Positions 37,384-49,109 of a stretch of 64,000 bases of DNA are shown here, piece by piece (positions within the stretch are counted from its first letter, which is position 1; each line of letters opens with the position of its first letter). Under the pieces are notes generated by a model, which worked only from the letters and a program-made list of their open reading frames with translations, did not search any database and was not told the DNA's origin. Location of the stretch: assembly GCF_015832195.1 (NCBI RefSeq), contig NC_052046.1:32888911-32952910 (forward strand). Reading direction: 5' to 3'. A program made the position numbers and the translations under genes. This stretch comes from Motacilla alba alba. Lineage: Eukaryota; Chordata; Aves; Passeriformes; Motacillidae.

Positions 37384-39930
37384 CTTTCTCATGCTGCTTT
37401 TTTGGGTGATAATGTTGATCTGTCTGCTAGTTATTTTTGAGGATATATAAAGCTATTAAAAATGTCTTTGCTCATTTTTAATTTTCTTTCTTTGAGAAAA
37501 TGAAATTTCTCTTTTATAAAAATTGATTTTTGTTGATGAAAAGTAATTTTTAATTGAGTTTTTGCTGTTACAGTTTTTTCTTGTAGGTGCAGTGTTTACC
37601 TCAAGTGTCCTCTTTGAAATATCAGGAACATTTCATTTGAGAAAATAAATTATATTTCATGGAGATGATGCTGGTCTTTTTTGTGGGAAGTGGCCATTTC
37701 ATACATGAATGATAAGAATTTCACACTTTAGGTTGCTTTATTTGCAACTATTTCCTATGCCTCCGGGTGACAGGTTTTTAAATTTACAAGTAGGTAATTT
37801 CAAATGGACATTACTATTTTTCTTGTACTAGAGATTTGAGAATTGTTATTTTCTGTGCTAAGCAGAAACACTTTGTTATTTTAGAGTCATACTGTCACAA
37901 AAATGTATAATGGGAAGACTGAACAAATCCATTTTGAGAACAAATGGTAATCGAAGATAACATGACAATAAATACATATTCACAGAGCAGTATAAAGGAA
38001 GAAGCAGAAGTTCATTACTATTTAAAGACCATTTTTAAACAAGTGAAGGGAGCTGTCCTCATGTGCAAGTAGGGTCAGAGGCTGGCAGGAAGTAGTACTC
38101 CACATCTTAGGTAAGTGTCATGAAAACAGCAGTAGAAATAAGTAGAACTACAGTCTGTTTTCCATGCTTGACTAGTTTAATGGTCAATTACCAAAAAGGC
38201 TAAAAATGAATAGCACATTGTTTCATTTAATCTCCCCTCACAGGTAGAGCCTCATTTTTTAATATGGAAAATTACTGAAAAAGGAATGACATTAGTTGTT
38301 AAAGTTACTCTGTGGGCCCTGTGTGCAAGTATAACAGCATGTCACAGTGAAGAGGAGAGGATGCTGCTGCAGCACACTCTGCAAAAGCTGTACCTCTTTG
38401 TGTGGTACCTGCATAAAGCAATGCTTTTCCTACTGGCATCAGTTGACAACTAGAAAGTGGCAAAGCCAGACCCGATTCCACTTCTAGTGCAAAACTTAAG
38501 ATGTTAGAAGTTGAAGTAAATTCCACCCCCTGCTTTTCTTACAGTTTGTTAGGAACTACATCCAAGGCAACAGCTGTGTGTTTCACTCCAAACACAGGAT
38601 GTCCAGTGTGGCCACTGTCCCACTGGAGATCACTACCAACAGTGGTATTGTAGAAACAAGTTGTGATAATGGAGTAGCATTTATTCTTGCTCTGTCTTCT
38701 AGTGAGGTTTTTTCCCTGTCTTTCCCTGCTTTTACACATATATGTACACATATATGTACATAATTTACAAAGGGAGATGGTTTGATCTGGATTTGATCTG
38801 CATGTCAGTAAATCCTAAAACATATAGAAGGAGTTAGCTGGTCTGAAATAACTGAAAAAGTTGCCATATAAGCAAGATTGCAATGAGGTAAGTGTATTAA
38901 TTTTGCATGACTGTGGGATATTTCATATTAAGAACAAATAACCATGTAGTACTTCAAAGGGAATAAAACCATAAATTAATCAACTACCGCAAATAGCAAA
39001 TTAAATATTCTTGAACAGATCAGTTGATCTCTTATTTGTTTTGATCCTGTCATCAAAGTTAAGCAGACAGTGTATTAGCTTTTTTACAGTGCTTGCTGTG
39101 GCAGTTTTGAAATAAAAGCTATTAATTTTCAACTCCTAAGGTTTCTCGTTCAAGGCTAAGTGAAACAAACAACTTTATTTTTCTAAGCCTCACTCCAAAA
39201 TGCTCAAGTGCATATTTCTGGCTGAATGCTTGGAGTCCTCGTTTCTTTTTGCTTGAATATTGAAGGAATATGAAAATATTGAGTGGGAAGAATGGTTTTT
39301 TATTAATAAATCTGAGGTGGTTTGCAGTGAGCAGATACCTTTCCAGTTGGGTTACAGTAAGAACAACCCTTTAGTTTATCAGATCACTCAGTAGCCTGAA
39401 TATTAGTTTCTTCTTGCTAGGTTGCTTTGTTATTTTGGAAATGAAGGGATTGTTATTTTGGAAATGAAGGGATAGAATCACTCTCTTTTAATACTAATGT
39501 AGGGTTGTTGATGAGACAACTAAATGGACCATATTTTAAAGAGCCAGGAGATGCTTCCAGCAGCCAGATAGACACTCCTTGGGCTAAGGTGGGTAGTGTC
39601 TTAGGCACACAAATATCAATGGCAAAGCTTGCTTGTATGTTACTGCAGCTCAGATATCATCTTTAGGGTAATACTTGCAGGAAGTTATGTGAAGTATTAT
39701 TCAGTGTGCTAAAAAAACTCCAAAAACATGAGGAACTGTATCTTAATAAGCATGCTTTATCTCCACTCTGTCTATGCTGACACACATCTTACAGATGTCA
39801 GTCTTCGTAGAAGTTAAATATATTTGATGTTAAAATGCCTGAAGTTGTCCTGAATTTTCCATTAATTTCATGGAAGTAGAAGAGTAGGTGAACCATATAT
39901 TATTACCTACTTCCACATGACTTCTTCAAA
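37384..39930 (+). other. SNCAIP: SNCAIP intron 1 segment
   Basis: AT-rich with no exon or nameable interspersed repeat. It contains a 23-bp tandem duplication at 39428-39473 (TTATTTTGGAAATGAAGGGA core). It also has a doubled ACACATATATGT word near 38734-38762. Confidence 0.4.
39428..39473. repeat. 23-bp direct tandem duplication
   Basis: Two consecutive identical copies of a 23-bp unit containing TATTTTGGAAATGAAGGGA. It is probably a recent replication-slippage event. Confidence 0.9.
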
Positions 39931-40520
39931 ATCATAGAATCATAGCTATTTTGAAAGGTCATCTAGTCTAAATCCCTTGCAGTAAGCAGGGATGTCTTCA
40001 ACCAGATCAGGTTGCTGAGAGCCCAGTCCAACCTGACCTTGAATGTTGCCAGGGGTAGGTGGCAGATGACAAGTTGTTAACTTGTTCCAGTGTTATACCA
40101 GCCACATTGCAAAAAAAATTATTATTATTATTATGTTTAGTTTCAACTAACCAACTATTAGTTTTGTTCTATCTCTACAGTTCCTACTAAAAATCTGTCC
40201 CCATCTTTCTTGTAAGCCCCCTCTGAATTATTGAAAAGCTGCAGTAAGGTCTCCTTGGACCCTTCGCTTCTTCAGATTGAACACCCCTGACTCTCTTGGC
40301 CTTTCCTTGTAAGAAAGTTTTTCCCTCCCTCTTGTTATTTTCATGGCCCTCCTGCAGATCCACTACAATGGGTCCTTTTCTGTGCTGAGGATCCTAGAAC
40401 TGGTCACACTATTTGAGCTGAAATCTCATGAGAGCAGAGTAGAAGAGCAGAATCTCCTTCCTTGACCTGGTGGTCACTCTGCTTTTGGTTTGGACATATT
40501 TGGCTTTCTGAGCTGCAGAA
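39931..40520 (-). mobile_element. CR1 LINE 3' fragment, antisense
   Basis: Starts with the reversed CR1 tail 'ATCATAGAATCATAG'. It continues through 'GGTCATCTAGTCTAAATCCC', 'AGATCAGGTTGCTGAGAGCC', 'AAGCTGCAGTAAGGTCTCC' and 'GAGAGCAGAGTAGAAGAGCA'. A short (ATT)n run at about 40118-40134 interrupts it. Confidence 0.88.
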
Positions 40521-40565
40521 ATTGTACAAATTGTGCATCTCTCTTAAGGCTCCATGTGATTGAAT

Positions 40566-41130
40566 GATAGAATCATAGAACTGTAGAAAATCTCAAGTCA
40601 GTAGATAAACACAAGAATCATCAAAATCCAGCTCCAGGCCCTGCACAGGACAGCCCCAAGAATTGCAGCCTGTGTCTGAGAGCACTGTCTAAGCACTTCT
40701 TGAGCTCTGTCAGGCTTGCTGCTGTGACCATTTCCCTGGGGAGCCTGTTCAGTGCCCAACCACTCTCTGGTTGAAAAATCTTTTCCTGATATCGACCCTA
40801 AACCTTCTCTGGCAGAGTTTCATGCCATTCTCTCGAGTCCTGTCACTGATCACCACAGAGAAGAGAACAATGTCTGCCTCTCTGCTTCCCTCACAGGGAA
40901 ACTGAAGAACTGGAATGAGGTCTTCCCTCAGTCTCCTCCAGGCTGAACACACCAAGTGACCTCAGCTGCACCTCCTATGGCTTCCTCCCAAGGGCCTTCA
41001 CCATCTTCATACCTGTTCTTTGAATGCTTTCTAATAGCTTTAGATACTTCTTATATTGCGGTGCCCAAAATTGCACACAGGCCTCAAGGTGAGGTCGCCC
41101 CAGCGCGGAACAGGGTGGGACAGTCCTGCC
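40566..41130 (-). mobile_element. CR1 LINE 3' fragment, antisense, CR1-X-like tail
   Basis: Follows the preceding antisense CR1 head to tail. It has the 'CCAGGCCCTGCACAGGACAG' block seen also at 62.2 kb, then 'CACTTCTTGAGCTCTGTCAG', 'TGGCAGAGTTTCATGCCATT' and 'GTGCCCAAAATTGCACACAG'. The shared tail block places it in the CR1 group whose 3' end is also found on the SINE at 63.4 kb. Confidence 0.87.
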
Positions 41131-44100
41131 CTTTATATGCAACCAGTGTGGAAGAACACGTGTTCTCAAGGTCTGGGTATATAACCAGGAGAAGTTCAAC
41201 TGTGTTTGGCCAGGAATAAATACATTTGTTCTTATCTCAAACTAGTTCTCTGGCTTCATTAGGAACAGAACTGGGCTCAATATTTTGGACAGTTCAGGGT
41301 TGTAGGTGGATTGTTTCCATATGTCTGGAATACAGAAGTTTTCTGAAGTAAAATTTTGCAAACAGCATCTTTTGGTCTTGGAAGATTGTACTCTGCTGAG
41401 TTCTGTCTTCCTGTTCTATCTGTGTAGCTTGTGCACTGATAGTACTTGAGTGGTGATTAAAGCAGTGCTTTTATTTTTACTTGCCTTAGAGTTATCATAC
41501 TATTATGAATTGCTGTTGTGAACTTTTAAACTCAGGAGTATTCCTGAATAAATATGATAAGGGATTAGGTAATCTTAGTTGCAGCATACATTCCTTCACT
41601 GAAACAAATCACATAATTTTTCAGCTTCACTGTTACTTCTTTTTTTTCCCAATTAATTGTTATTTAAAATTCATCTTAACTCTTCAATATCTCCTACCAC
41701 TCCTATTGAGCCTTCCCTTTATATTTTTATGTTTAAGATCTGACTTGATAGGTAATTTCAATGACAAGCTGTAGAAAAAATGTTACATCGCATAATCAGA
41801 AAAAATCCTTTGGGAAATCTAGGGGGTAACAAAAATTGGTTGCACAATGCAGTTCAGAGTACATTATGTTATCACAAACCCTTATACAACTTGAAAATAC
41901 CAAGGTAGTCTAACCATTTATCATGTTGCCATTTTATTTGAATGCATGAAGTTAAAGTAATATGCTTGCAAAGGAAATGAACCTCCATTTGCGCTTCATT
42001 GTCGCTCTTTGTATTCCTAAAATCACTGCTTAAAAATGTATTTATATCCAAGTAATTTCCCCTTTAGAGATGATGAAGATAATAGAAATATGAGTTGGAA
42101 GCTGGGTTCTTCTAAGAGTGCATATATGTACAGTATTAAATTAAACAATTACTCATACCTAGATGATCATGGTATGTCCCTTCCAACTCAGCTATTCTTT
42201 TCTGTTCTAATGAAACTGTATGCTTCCTGTGTGTTTGATGCTTTCTATGTCTTTGATGCTTTCTCCCTGACTTTGGCATTTATCACCTGCAAAGGCACCG
42301 TCTGTATTTAGTGAATAAAGATGCAGTCTACAAAGCTTCAAATGTGTCCTCTTCCAGGGCCCACTCCAGTGTATTTGCATTATGTTTATATTTAACTGGA
42401 TTACTCTTGCACCACAGAGCTCTGTTAATGGACAAGGACACCAGCTATATGAAAAGCCAGACAACTGTAGAGTGACCATGCAATCCCTGTCTCAAGGAAT
42501 ATGTAATCTTTAAGAGGAGACAACACACAGCCAGGTATCAGGGAGCAGAAGTAGTGATGGAATAGCTAGAGAGGTGGTAGTGTAGCCCAGAGTAGCTAAG
42601 CTTTCTTGCCTTCATTCAGCAGTCCAGTTCTCACCTCTCCCAGCTGTGGCAGTGCTCGTGGACTTACTGTACTGGTTTTCTGCACATTGTGTATTAAATA
42701 GAGGTGAAAGACCAAATTAATTTTTGGTAGAACATGAGTGTTACAGTAGAATATGAGGATGGAGGAACTGAATTCAGTTTTAGGCATTTCCTAGTGCTGA
42801 CATCCCTTCTTCAACAGTAGATTTTAATTGTGTGCTGGGCTTTTCATTGCATACTGAATAGATTTAACATAATGTAATGTTACACTGTTGTGTTCATTTG
42901 AAAGGGAAGAAATTTGGGGTTATGATCTTGGTATTTCTTAATGGTAGGGAACAAAAGTCAGATGCTTACCAGATTTCAAGCATTAGTTGAAACACATACT
43001 GCGTGCTTAAGTTAAAGATGTAGTGTCTTTCATTTCAACCCACAGATTTTGTTCATCTTGAGCTACTATAGCTCCTGATGCTTAGGAAATGACCATATGT
43101 TTATTTTGTTATCTGAGACCTGTAATTGAAAAATATAACCTTATCCCCTAATTAAAAAGCAACTGTCATAGCATTCTGGCATTTAAGGCCTAAATCTTTA
43201 ATATTAACTGCGCTAAAGGAAACTTAGAAGTATTTTACATCTGATACACTTTATATTTGATTGAAAGTTTAAGTAAATCCTCAAATATTTTGTTAAAGTA
43301 GTTCTGACTTGTGGAAAATAAAATCCCATGTGGCATTTAGCAGTATTTCTTTGAGTTACAACTGAAATAAAGATTTAATTGACAGCAGATCTTTTATTGT
43401 TATTTGTTCTTGGTTTTTATGTATCCATAAATAATTAAAATTTTGTATTTTCAATTACATGTTTTATTTTGGCTCAGTAAAGGACATTTTCCCTGTGCCC
43501 CCTCTTGGATTTAGCCTTTCACATGCTACACTGAGTCTGCTTTTGTCTGAGGCACTGGATCAGTTTGTTTTCGAAGCTACTGAATTCACTGCAGCCTTGT
43601 GGCAAAGGCATTGCTACAAATCAGTTATGCTGTTTTGTTCCACAGTTTTGCATTGAGCAGTCAGAGCAAGAGCCTGAATCTGATGTTTGCACATATCCTG
43701 CCTCCTATGTCAGTCTCCTCACTCAGTTAATTGCCTGACAGCAGGTGCTCACCTGTAGGGCCTTGTTCTTGCCTATGAGCACTAGTATGAGTAGTGTGAT
43801 GGGGCTGATCTGACTCTTAAAGCTTTCCTGCCATTCCTGCATTGGGTCTGCTTCATCCTCAAAAGACACACTGTGCCCTAGAGATTGCTGATGGTGTGGC
43901 TGTTTGTTTGAGACTGTGTGGAGAGAAAAATCCAAGGCCTGATCTACTTTAGAAACTAAATCTGTGAATAATTGTAAGCATTATATTTTGGTAATATCTA
44001 CCATCAACCCAGAGTGGGTTTGTAGTATTTGCAGGAGTTGATGGATTTGTTCACTGCGTCTCATATTTCATTGCTACTATTAGCAGTAATATTAGTATTG

Positions 44101-44329
44101 TTCTAGAAATTGCTTTTTTTGTCCCTTTTTTCCCTAATTCATCTGATTGTACTGAATGTTAGCAACAGGATTTGAGCTCAGATGTCTTATTTTAGCTGAA
44201 AGGAAAGCAGAAGAAACCTGTTTTGAAAAAACAGTGTTTGAAAAGGAGAAGGGTGGGTTTGGTTCCAAATACTGCTACTGTCTGTTGCAATGCAACGTGT
44301 GCAATATGTTGCGTATTGCAACATATGCA

Positions 44330-44355
44330 ATATTAACATATGCATATGTTAATAT
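44330..44355. repeat. 26-bp perfect palindrome
   Basis: Half-site ATATTAACATATG at 44330-44342 followed with no spacer by its exact reverse complement. The preceding 45 bp contain further inverted TTGCAACATATGC-like words, so the locus can fold into stacked hairpins. Confidence 0.92.
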
Positions 44356-44356
44356 G

Positions 44357-44418
44357 TATTGTACTGATAATCCTAGTTTCTTTGTAGTATTGTACTGATA
44401 ATCCCCATTGCTTTGTAG
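44357..44418. repeat. 31-bp direct tandem duplication
   Basis: Two adjacent 31-bp units starting TATTGTACTGATAATCC and ending CTTTGTAG, with a few differences in the middle (TAGTTT against CCATTG). They lie immediately right of the 26-bp palindrome. Confidence 0.9.
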
Positions 44419-45954
44419 TAGTTTTTAGCTTGATTTCTCCTGGTGAAGTGGTTGACAAAATTGTAAAAAGATACTTTTCCCCCCAAGTACATATGGGTGA
44501 TGTTTATGTGGTTTTCTTCTTTCAGTTGTGAATTCTGAGAGCCGACCGAATTTCATTAACCTGTATAAAACATACATGTGTGTGCATATGTCTCTCTGCA
44601 AGTCAAATTGCCAGACAGAAAATGCCCTTTCTGGGGTTAAAATTTTGTGGAATATTAAATTACTAGCTTCCAAAATACAGTTAGGAACATTTATAGGGTA
44701 AATGTCAGGCATTTCTGCTGACAAGTTAGAGACAGTCATCTGTGTTGCTTTGATGTTGGTACTGGAAACACATTATTCATCTCATGTCAGCTGCTGCTAG
44801 CAGCAGTAATTTTGCTTGCAGTTATTTCTACCTTGAATTTGACCAGTTGTGTTTATGATCCTCCTGTGAATCCTTTTCAGATTGTTTCTGCTTCTGGTGT
44901 TGTGCTGGATTCAGCCATCACAAAGCTCTCAAAATAGTCACAGCTCTGAGTACCATCCTTACCATATGGTTTGGATTATGCATGGTGGAGTTCTCCTGTG
45001 TTAAATTGTATCCAAAAAGTACACCTTTTGCATAAAACTCCAAGTATAATCTTGAGAAATCTTATTTAGTCATAATAATTGAATTGAGGTGCTGTTCAAT
45101 TTTACTTTGTTAATAAAAAACTAAAATCTTGTAGCAAAGTGAATTCATTAACATCTTGCCCTTTCTTTTCATGTAACTGAATACTATTTTCAGAAAGCTT
45201 TCCATAGAGAAAATGTCTTTGTTTTGGTTATTAGCTTCCTCATCAGCCTTTGTGTGTTTCATAATCTTTAAGTTTTGAAGACAGAAGATAACATTTTGGG
45301 GAAGTAATGATGCAGGACTGTGGACTGCATGGGTTTTGTACATCACTAGGTGGAATGAAGTCCTTTTGTCAGCTATGTATGGATACAGCAAATTTCTTTG
45401 CTTCAATGGCTTCTTCCGATTTGGAGTGAAAAAATAAATTTGAAAGGTCGAGATATTTCTGCTCTAAATCTTGAAATATGTGGTCACCAGGAATACTAGT
45501 TACATTATTAAAGCTGAGGAGTTCTTTTTTAGTGGAATTTTTAATGAACTGAATAATTTTTTAAGTGACTAATTTTACTTTTAAAAATTATTTCAAAACT
45601 TTATTTTTAAAAAAAGCTTGCAATTTAATTTTGACTGAATGACTTCAGTTTTAGTTGAAAATAAAAACTCTGGATCATTTCTTGATTCTTCCTTACATGA
45701 CATGTTTAAAGTAGCTTTATTTATCTCTTCTGTTGATAGTGGGTGGGCAGATTTTAATCCGTTTAATTCCAGTGAAAAACAGAAACTCATTGAAGCTTTG
45801 GTTTGATTTCAGACTATTTCTATGGACCATGTTATATGGTCCTTATATGTTTTCAACCTTTAAACTTATATTTTAATGCTCATTTCTTTTTCATACATTT
45901 ATCACCTTATGTAGTAGTAACACAGTCCTTTCATTTGTCTAGGACAGTACATAC

Positions 45955-46125
45955 AGAATCATGCAAATATTCTGAGTTGGAAGGGGACAAAAAAAATCAT
46001 AGAATCCAACTTTCTACACAGAAAGCCCCAAGAGTTACACCGTGTCTCTGAGACCTCTCTCAGTCTTGATGCTGTGACCACTTCCCTGGGAAACCTGTTC
46101 TGGTGCTCAGCCACCCTGTGGTAGC
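45955..46125 (-). mobile_element. short CR1 3' fragment, antisense, CR1-X-like
   Basis: Begins with a decayed tail 'CAGAATCATGCAAATATTCT' and 'GAGTTGGAAGGGGAC'. It then has 'GAAAGCCCCAAGAGTTACAC', 'GATGCTGTGACCACTTCCCT' and 'GGGAAACCTGTTCTGGTGCT'. It is about 170 bp. Confidence 0.87.
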
Positions 46126-46261
46126 TGGCATATAGAGCCAAAATTTGTCAAATACATTTGGCATAGACAGCCAGTCTTGCTTCAAAAACTAATAATTTGG
46201 TTTGAGCTGGTGTCAGTAGTCACAGTGATAGACTGACAGCTAGTCTCTACTTCTCTGGAGG

Positions 46262-46770
46262 GAGGTCACAAGTCCTGCCTGCAAACTGCTTCTGCATGGT
46301 CTCCATTCTCCACATGCTCACAGGTTCTGCAAAGACCCTGCTCCAGCATGGACTTTCCATGGGATAACAGCCACCTTTGAGCTTCCAACTGCTCTGACTT
46401 GGGGTCTTCCACAGGCTCCTCCATGGGCTGCAGGGACACAGCTGCCCTGCCATGGTCTTCACCACAGGCTACAGGGGAGTTGCAGCTCTGGCACCTGGAC
46501 CACCTTGTCCCACTCCTTCACTGACCTTGGTGTCTGTAGGGCTGTTGCTCTCATATTCTCACTCCTGGCTGCTGTTGCATAGTAAAACTTTTTCCCTCTC
46601 CTAAAACTGTTATCCCAGAGGTGTCACCACCATCACTGACAGGCTCAGGTCTGATCACAATGGAACTGTCTTGGAGCACTCTGTCTGGAACCGGCTCCAT
46701 CAGACACAGCAGAAACTTCTATTATCTTCTCTCAGAAGCCAACCCTGTAACTCTCCCACTGCCAAAACCT
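46262..46770. mobile_element. avian LTR-type repeat, partial (family A)
   Basis: Repetitive 'CCTGCTCCAGCATGG' and 'TCCACAGGCTCCTCCATGG' phrases lead into 'CACTGACCTTGGTGTCTGTA', 'GTTATCCCAGAGGTGTCACC' and 'ACAGAAGC'-like terminal sequence. The same phrases in the same order recur at 51.9-52.6 kb, so the repeat status is visible in the window. From memory this resembles a common avian endogenous-retrovirus LTR. The class call is knowledge-based and the true sense strand is uncertain. It has no coding potential. Confidence 0.62.
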
Positions 46771-47149
46771 TGCCTTGCCAATCACTGCAATGCACTACCA
46801 ATGCACAATTTAGCTGTAATGTCTACGAAATACAGAAAAAAAATCTTTAAAAAATATACCGACACTTTGTGTTTCTGTAAAGGAAAATCTGCAGTGCAGA
46901 AGTTTGTAGACTTGAATGTGTCATGCCTTTTTACAATAGCTATTTCCTTTCATTGTCAGGCTTTTGTGTGATTTTAGTGGGTCCCTCTGAGAAGAAACTT
47001 ACCATTTGGGAATGTGTGGGAAAATAAAAACTTCTGATTAATTTCACAATAGAGACACTTCTGGTTTTACCTTTCTTTAGCCTTTTCCCACTGCATCACT
47101 CAAGTCTAATAGTCACAGTGAGAGAAAATTATAGGTGGTGGTGGTGGTT

Positions 47150-47657
47150 GTTCTTACATGCTGCTGTCCTCCACAGTGTCACCACACAATTGCTTGGAGA
47201 GTAGAAATGAGAAAACCCTTGGGTTGAGATCAAGACAGTCTCGTAGGGAAGGGCAAAAGTTGTGCATGCAAGTAGAGCAGAACAAAGAATTCACCATTTT
47301 ATATGAGCAGGCCAGCCATCTCCAGGAGAGCAGGGCCCTATCATGTGTAATGCTGACCTGGGAAGACACAAACTCCATCACTCCAAAAACCCTCCTTTTC
47401 CTTTCCTCCAGCTTTCTATGCAGATCATGATGTCATCTGCTGTGGAATATCTCATTGAGTTAGTTGGGATGTCCCAACTAGTTTTGCACCCCCAGCATGC
47501 TCACAGGTCGGGAGGGGTAAGGAGCAGAAAAGTCTTTAGCTCTATGTAATAAAAGCATCCCTGAATTATCATCTCTGTTTCCAGCACAAGTCCCAATCCC
47601 AGCCCCATACTATCTGCTGTGAAGAAAATTAACTCCGCCCTAGCCAAAACTGGAACA
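47150..47657 (+). mobile_element. avian LTR-type repeat, partial (family B)
   Basis: Contains 'CCAGGAGAGCAGGGCCCTAT', 'ATGATGTCATCTGCTGTGGA', 'AATATCTCATTGAGTTAGTT', 'TTGCACCCCCAGCATGCTCA' and a terminal 'GAAGAAAATTAACTCCGCCC' followed by AGCCAAAAC...ACA. This order fits the 3' part of a widespread avian LTR as I remember it. An AATAAA at 47548 would fit its polyadenylation signal. It is truncated on the left and not coding. Confidence 0.55.
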
Positions 47658-49006
47658 TTCACTTAATGAGAAAATGGTGCTGATAGAGCTTCAGTAACTT
47701 GGTGAGAAACAAAAATTTGCTTTTCCATCTATTTCAGCGTATTACTGGAGTTTTGCATACTGGTTCTCTTTCTAATAGCTTCTCAAGAACAGGTGTATTA
47801 AAGTCAGCTTTGGATAGTGTATTATTAGGGAGATAAATTACTGAGATTTTGTCTGACCCTTACAGAAAAGCTATTTTTTTTCAGACACTGTATCCTAGGA
47901 CATTTTTAAATGCATGTGAAAGTTTCACACAGTGATTTTATTTAGGCCTACACAGCTGATTTCATTATTCATAAACATAATTTTTGGTGGTTCTCATATG
48001 AATGAATTGGGTTTGTTTCTTTTTTTTTTCTTTAAGGTGTTTCCTTTGCTATGTACAGGTACTGGAGGATTTAATTTTCCTCTATAATACTTAATCCTTA
48101 TGTGGTGACTCACGTTATTTAAAAATGCATTGTGCTTTTGTTTTTCAAAAAAACCACAAAAGCACAAATTTTTTTTTGTTTTTCCTTTTCTACTTTTACT
48201 AATGTGATACTTGTCTGTAGTGATAACAGACACCTTCATTGTAGTTAGGATTGACAATGAGGGGTTTAGTGCCTTTGGTCTTCTGATTGTTGAAGCTTCA
48301 GTTTGTTCAGATCTAGTATTGATTTTGTAGACAAATTTCTTGCTTTGGAAAAGAATTTGCTAGTCTTCCTCTTACTGTAAGAAAATGGTTAATGCCCCTG
48401 ATAATTAATGCACGTGATAAAATTCTGGTATGGAATTTGTTGCCCTTCTGGGGGATGTGCATTCAGAGCCTGAGGGGTGGTAAACCCTTAATCTGTAAAG
48501 CACTGGCTGCATTGTATGTTAGTCTGCTTGTAAGCAGAGATAAGGTGTGACTTATCACACCTTTGTTGTCTGTGCACAGCAGGAATCTCAGCTCTTTTCT
48601 GCCATCTTGGGCAGAGGAAAACTACAGTAACAGGAGTTGCTGTGAGTAAATGTCTCATCCTTATGAGAAGGCACATCATTAACACAGCTATGGTTGCAAG
48701 GTCATGGGGGTGTTCAACAGCTTAGGTCTTTATACCTGTATTGAACTTCTGGAGGGACTGAGTGATGCTGAACCAAGTATTTTTTACTTCTACTTCAAGT
48801 AGCACTTAGCTGCTCTCTCAGAAAATTGGAATGTCTGCTTCACAATATGCAGAGTAGAGGTGGTAAATTGTATTTATCTTCTAAGGTTAAGTTACGAAAT
48901 GCTTTACTATTCAAGTTAAAGGTTTCAGTATTCTAGCAACTATATGAAAACTCTTCTGTGCGATTTTGGCTTTCTAAAGACAACACATTTCTCTTTTCTT
49001 AATTAG

Positions 49007-49052
49007 GTCTTTACTAATGTGCTGACTCACCCAAAATGTCCATAAGAGAATA
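49007..49052 (+). other. SNCAIP: SNCAIP exon 2, 5' UTR part with two uORFs
   Basis: The acceptor is TTTCTCTTTTCTTAATTAG ending at 49006, a good polypyrimidine tract plus AG. The 46-nt leader has two ATGs before the SNCAIP start. uORF1 at 49017-49025 is ATG-TGC-TGA, in weak context, and its TGA lies in frame with the main ORF, closing it upstream. uORF2 at 49036-49053 is five codons (MSIRE) then TAA, with A at -3. The TAA of uORF2 overlaps the main ATG by one base (TAATG). Such an arrangement can permit termination-reinitiation and damp translation; that effect is inferred. Confidence 0.8.
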
Positions 49053-49109
49053 ATGGAAGCTCCTGAATACCTTGATTTGGATGAAATAGATTTTAGTGAT
49101 GATATATCG
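49053..49109 (+). CDS. SNCAIP: synphilin-1 (SNCAIP), first coding exon, partial gene
   Basis: Encodes MEAPEYLDLDEIDFSDDIS, which I recognise as the N-terminus of vertebrate synphilin-1. That protein is a cytosolic alpha-synuclein partner that also interacts with parkin and SIAH ligases and accumulates in Lewy bodies. The start has A at -3 and G at +4, a strong Kozak context, and an in-frame TGA lies 30 bp upstream. The donor TCG|GTAAGT at 49110 is near consensus and leaves phase 0. The acidic segment has no enzymatic motif; the ankyrin repeats and coiled coil of the family are encoded downstream of the window. It is too short to appear as an ordinary open frame and is supported by splice signals plus match to the known protein. 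Confidence 0.93.

Larger units (their letters stand above)
41131..45954 (+). other. SNCAIP: SNCAIP intron 1 segment
   Basis: AT-rich, with no exon or nameable interspersed repeat. It carries a palindrome plus tandem duplication cluster at 44281-44420, listed separately. Confidence 0.4.

Noticed and set aside
46621..46971. 116-residue + frame
   Set aside because: Begins inside an LTR-type repeat and ends in unique AT-rich intron sequence; no domain and no support.
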